Of a stretch of DNA of 64,000 nucleotides, positions 62,672-64,000 are shown piece by piece. A program made the translations under genes and the position numbers. The stretch is from Collimonas antrihumi (lineage in GTDB: Bacteria; Pseudomonadota; Gammaproteobacteria; Burkholderiales; Burkholderiaceae_D), in assembly GCF_018304965.1 (NCBI RefSeq), contig NZ_JAGQED010000004.1, positions 62,001 to 126,000 of the forward strand, given 5' to 3'. The stretch's first letter is position 1. Every line of letters starts with the position of its first letter. The notes below the pieces were generated by a model, which saw only the letters and a list, made by a program, of their open reading frames with translations, was not told the DNA's origin and ran no database searches.

Positions 62672-64000
62672 ATGATTCCTTTTTTAAGTCTATCGCGTCT
62701 TCATAAGCAAATAGTTGCAGCCTCTGCAGATATCATTCTGTTGCCATTAACGTTTTGTATGGCGATATGGTTACGTCACGACGGTCTTAATAGCTGGTTG
62801 TTGCATCAATATGGTTTATTGATCGTGGCGCTGCCTTTGATATCGATCCCTATTTTTATCAAGTTAGGACTGTACAGGGCTGTCATTCGCTTTATCGATC
62901 ATAAGATTGTTTACGTTGTAGTGTTTGGTGTAACGTTATCGGTGATTGCGTTAGGCGCTCTTGGGACTTTTACGCAAACTGCTGGATATTCACGTGCAGT
63001 TTTTGGAATTTACTGGATTAGTGCGATCCTATATGTGACCGCAAGCCGCTTCCTGGCGCGAGGATACCTGCTGCACGCCAGCGGAATAGAGGGGGCTGTG
63101 CGAGTTGCGATTTATGGTGCCGGTCAGGCCGGTACACAGTTGGCGAGCGCACTTCGCGCGGGACATGAATATTTACCCGTTGTTTTCATCGATGACAAGA
63201 AGGAATTGAACAAGGCTTCCATCGCCGGCATCAAAGTCTATTCGGCCGACGATTTATCTAACCTGATTGCACGCTACAATTTCAAAGAGATTTTGCTGGC
63301 AATGCCATCCTTGAGTAAGCTTCAGCAGAAACATATTCTCGATAAATTAGAGCCACTCAAAGTCAAAATCAAGGTAACGCCGCCCATCAAAAGCCTGATT
63401 AACGGTGAGTTACGCGTGCAGGATATTCGCGAAGTCGAAATCGAGGATTTGCTGGGACGCGATCCGGTGGAACCAAATCCGGAATTGATTTCAGCATGTA
63501 TTGTAGACAAATCAGTACTTGTAACTGGTGCAGGTGGCTCCATTGGATCAGAGCTTTGTCGTCAGATTATCCGGCAACGGCCTTCCCGGCTGATTTTGCT
63601 GGAAATGTCTGAATTCGGCTTGTACGCGATAGAGCAAGAACTAAGCGAATTGCAACGGCGTCTTGGTCTGAACATTGAATTACTGCCATTTCTAGGATCC
63701 GTACTGGAAACCGAAAAATGTACGCGTATCATGCGGACGTTTTCAGTTGAAACGGTATACCACGCTGCCGCTTACAAACACGTGCCTCTGGTTGAGCACA
63801 ATCCGATCGAAGGTATCCGGAATAATGTGTTCGGTACGCTGAGCGTAGCCAAAGCTGCCATGGCTGCCGGCGTCAAATCATTCGTATTGATTTCCACGGA
63901 CAAAGCAGTGCGGCCGACCAATGTAATGGGGTCAACCAAACGATTTGCCGAGTTGATTTTGCAAGCATTTTCACGAGCGCAAGTTAAAGGTGGGTCAACG
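62672..64000 (+). CDS. WbpM/CapD-type nucleotide-sugar dehydratase (3' end missing)
   Basis: The frame starts at the ATG at 62672 and is open to the window edge (443 codons). It encodes an N-terminal membrane domain with four helices (about residues 12-130, such as YGLLIVALPLISIPIFIKLG and FGVTLSVIALGALGTF), then a Rossmann-like sensing domain (VAIYGAGQAGTQLASALRAG) and the beginning of the catalytic dehydratase domain (VLVTGAGGSIGSELCRQIIR, YHAAAYKHVPLVEHNPIEG, STDKAVRPTNVMGSTKRFAE with Met in place of Tyr). WbpM/PglF enzymes convert UDP-GlcNAc to UDP-4-keto-6-deoxy-GlcNAc. Confidence 0.92.
   Translation, partial: MIPFLSLSRLHKQIVAASADIILLPLTFCMAIWLRHDGLNSWLLHQYGLLIVALPLISIPIFIKLGLYRAVIRFIDHKIVYVVVFGVTLSVIALGALGTFTQTAGYSRAVFGIYWISAILYVTASRFLARGYLLHASGIEGAVRVAIYGAGQAGTQLASALRAGHEYLPVVFIDDKKELNKASIAGIKVYSADDLSNLIARYNFKEILLAMPSLSKLQQKHILDKLEPLKVKIKVTPPIKSLINGELRVQDIREVEIEDLLGRDPVEPNPELISACIVDKSVLVTGAGGSIGSELCRQIIRQRPSRLILLEMSEFGLYAIEQELSELQRRLGLNIELLPFLGSVLETEKCTRIMRTFSVETVYHAAAYKHVPLVEHNPIEGIRNNVFGTLSVAKAAMAAGVKSFVLISTDKAVRPTNVMGSTKRFAELILQAFSRAQVKGGST

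Overview
The window looks like the chromosome of a betaproteobacterium of the order Burkholderiales, most likely family Oxalobacteraceae (a Collimonas, Herbaspirillum or Janthinobacterium relative). This is inferred from protein character, the neighbourhood accB-accC-prmA-zinc-ribbon/DUF3426, the rubredoxin-pilGHIJL order and a moderately high GC core. The genus cannot be settled by reading alone. No tRNA, rRNA or CRISPR array was seen.

Positions 1-12.5 kb hold mostly housekeeping genes. A 5'-truncated glutathione S-transferase is followed by dapA, an AraC regulator, an Fsr-like MFS exporter and an exported peroxiredoxin. A long leftward run then reads, in transcription order: a degenerate nucleotidyltransferase-like protein, a TlpA-type thioredoxin, aroQ, accB, accC, prmA, a zinc-ribbon/DUF3426 membrane protein, a PfkB-family kinase and, farther on, a glycine-rich lipoprotein. 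From 12.7 to 21.2 kb the rightward genes are mpl, a YqiA-like esterase, ubiC, an RNase II-family exonuclease, a TonB-like protein, aroE, mtgA and corA. hemL and thiD then run leftward.

Positions 23.5-34 kb carry rubredoxin and the twitching-motility chemosensory genes pilG, pilH, pilI, pilJ and a 1975-residue pilL. Positions 34-39 kb carry yqgE, ruvX, pyrR, pyrB, a dihydroorotase homologue that has lost its HxH metal ligands (PyrX type), and a PlsC-like acyltransferase. apaH runs leftward at 39.2-40 kb.

From 40.2 kb to the window end lies a surface-polysaccharide locus. It contains rmlBACD (dTDP-L-rhamnose). Next comes an unusual cassette with WbqC, GtrB/ArnC-like, methyltransferase, PglD-like acyltransferase, beta-propeller, small multidrug-like, WecE and GT-C-like proteins. 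This is followed by a Wzx-like flippase, a Wzy-like polymerase, a glycosyltransferase, UDP-L-FucNAc genes with a WbuB-like transferase, and finally a reductase, an initiating phosphoglycosyltransferase and a truncated WbpM-type dehydratase that together resemble WreQ/WreU/WreV. The stretch from about 49.4 to 56.5 kb is strikingly AT-rich and is preceded by a decayed IS3-family orfA, so it was probably acquired horizontally.

Two families of palindromic REP-like repeats are scattered in the housekeeping part. One is built on GGGTGGGCA/TGCCCAC and sits at gene ends. The other is built on TCATTCCCGC/GCGGGAATCC and sits inside the pil and pyr gene runs. The most promising candidate for an undescribed system is the 43.8-52 kb cassette: its parts match the logic of the Arn lipid A pathway (aminotransferase, polyprenyl-phosphate sugar synthase, small flippase, GT-C transferase), but for a 4-amino-4,6-dideoxyhexose.
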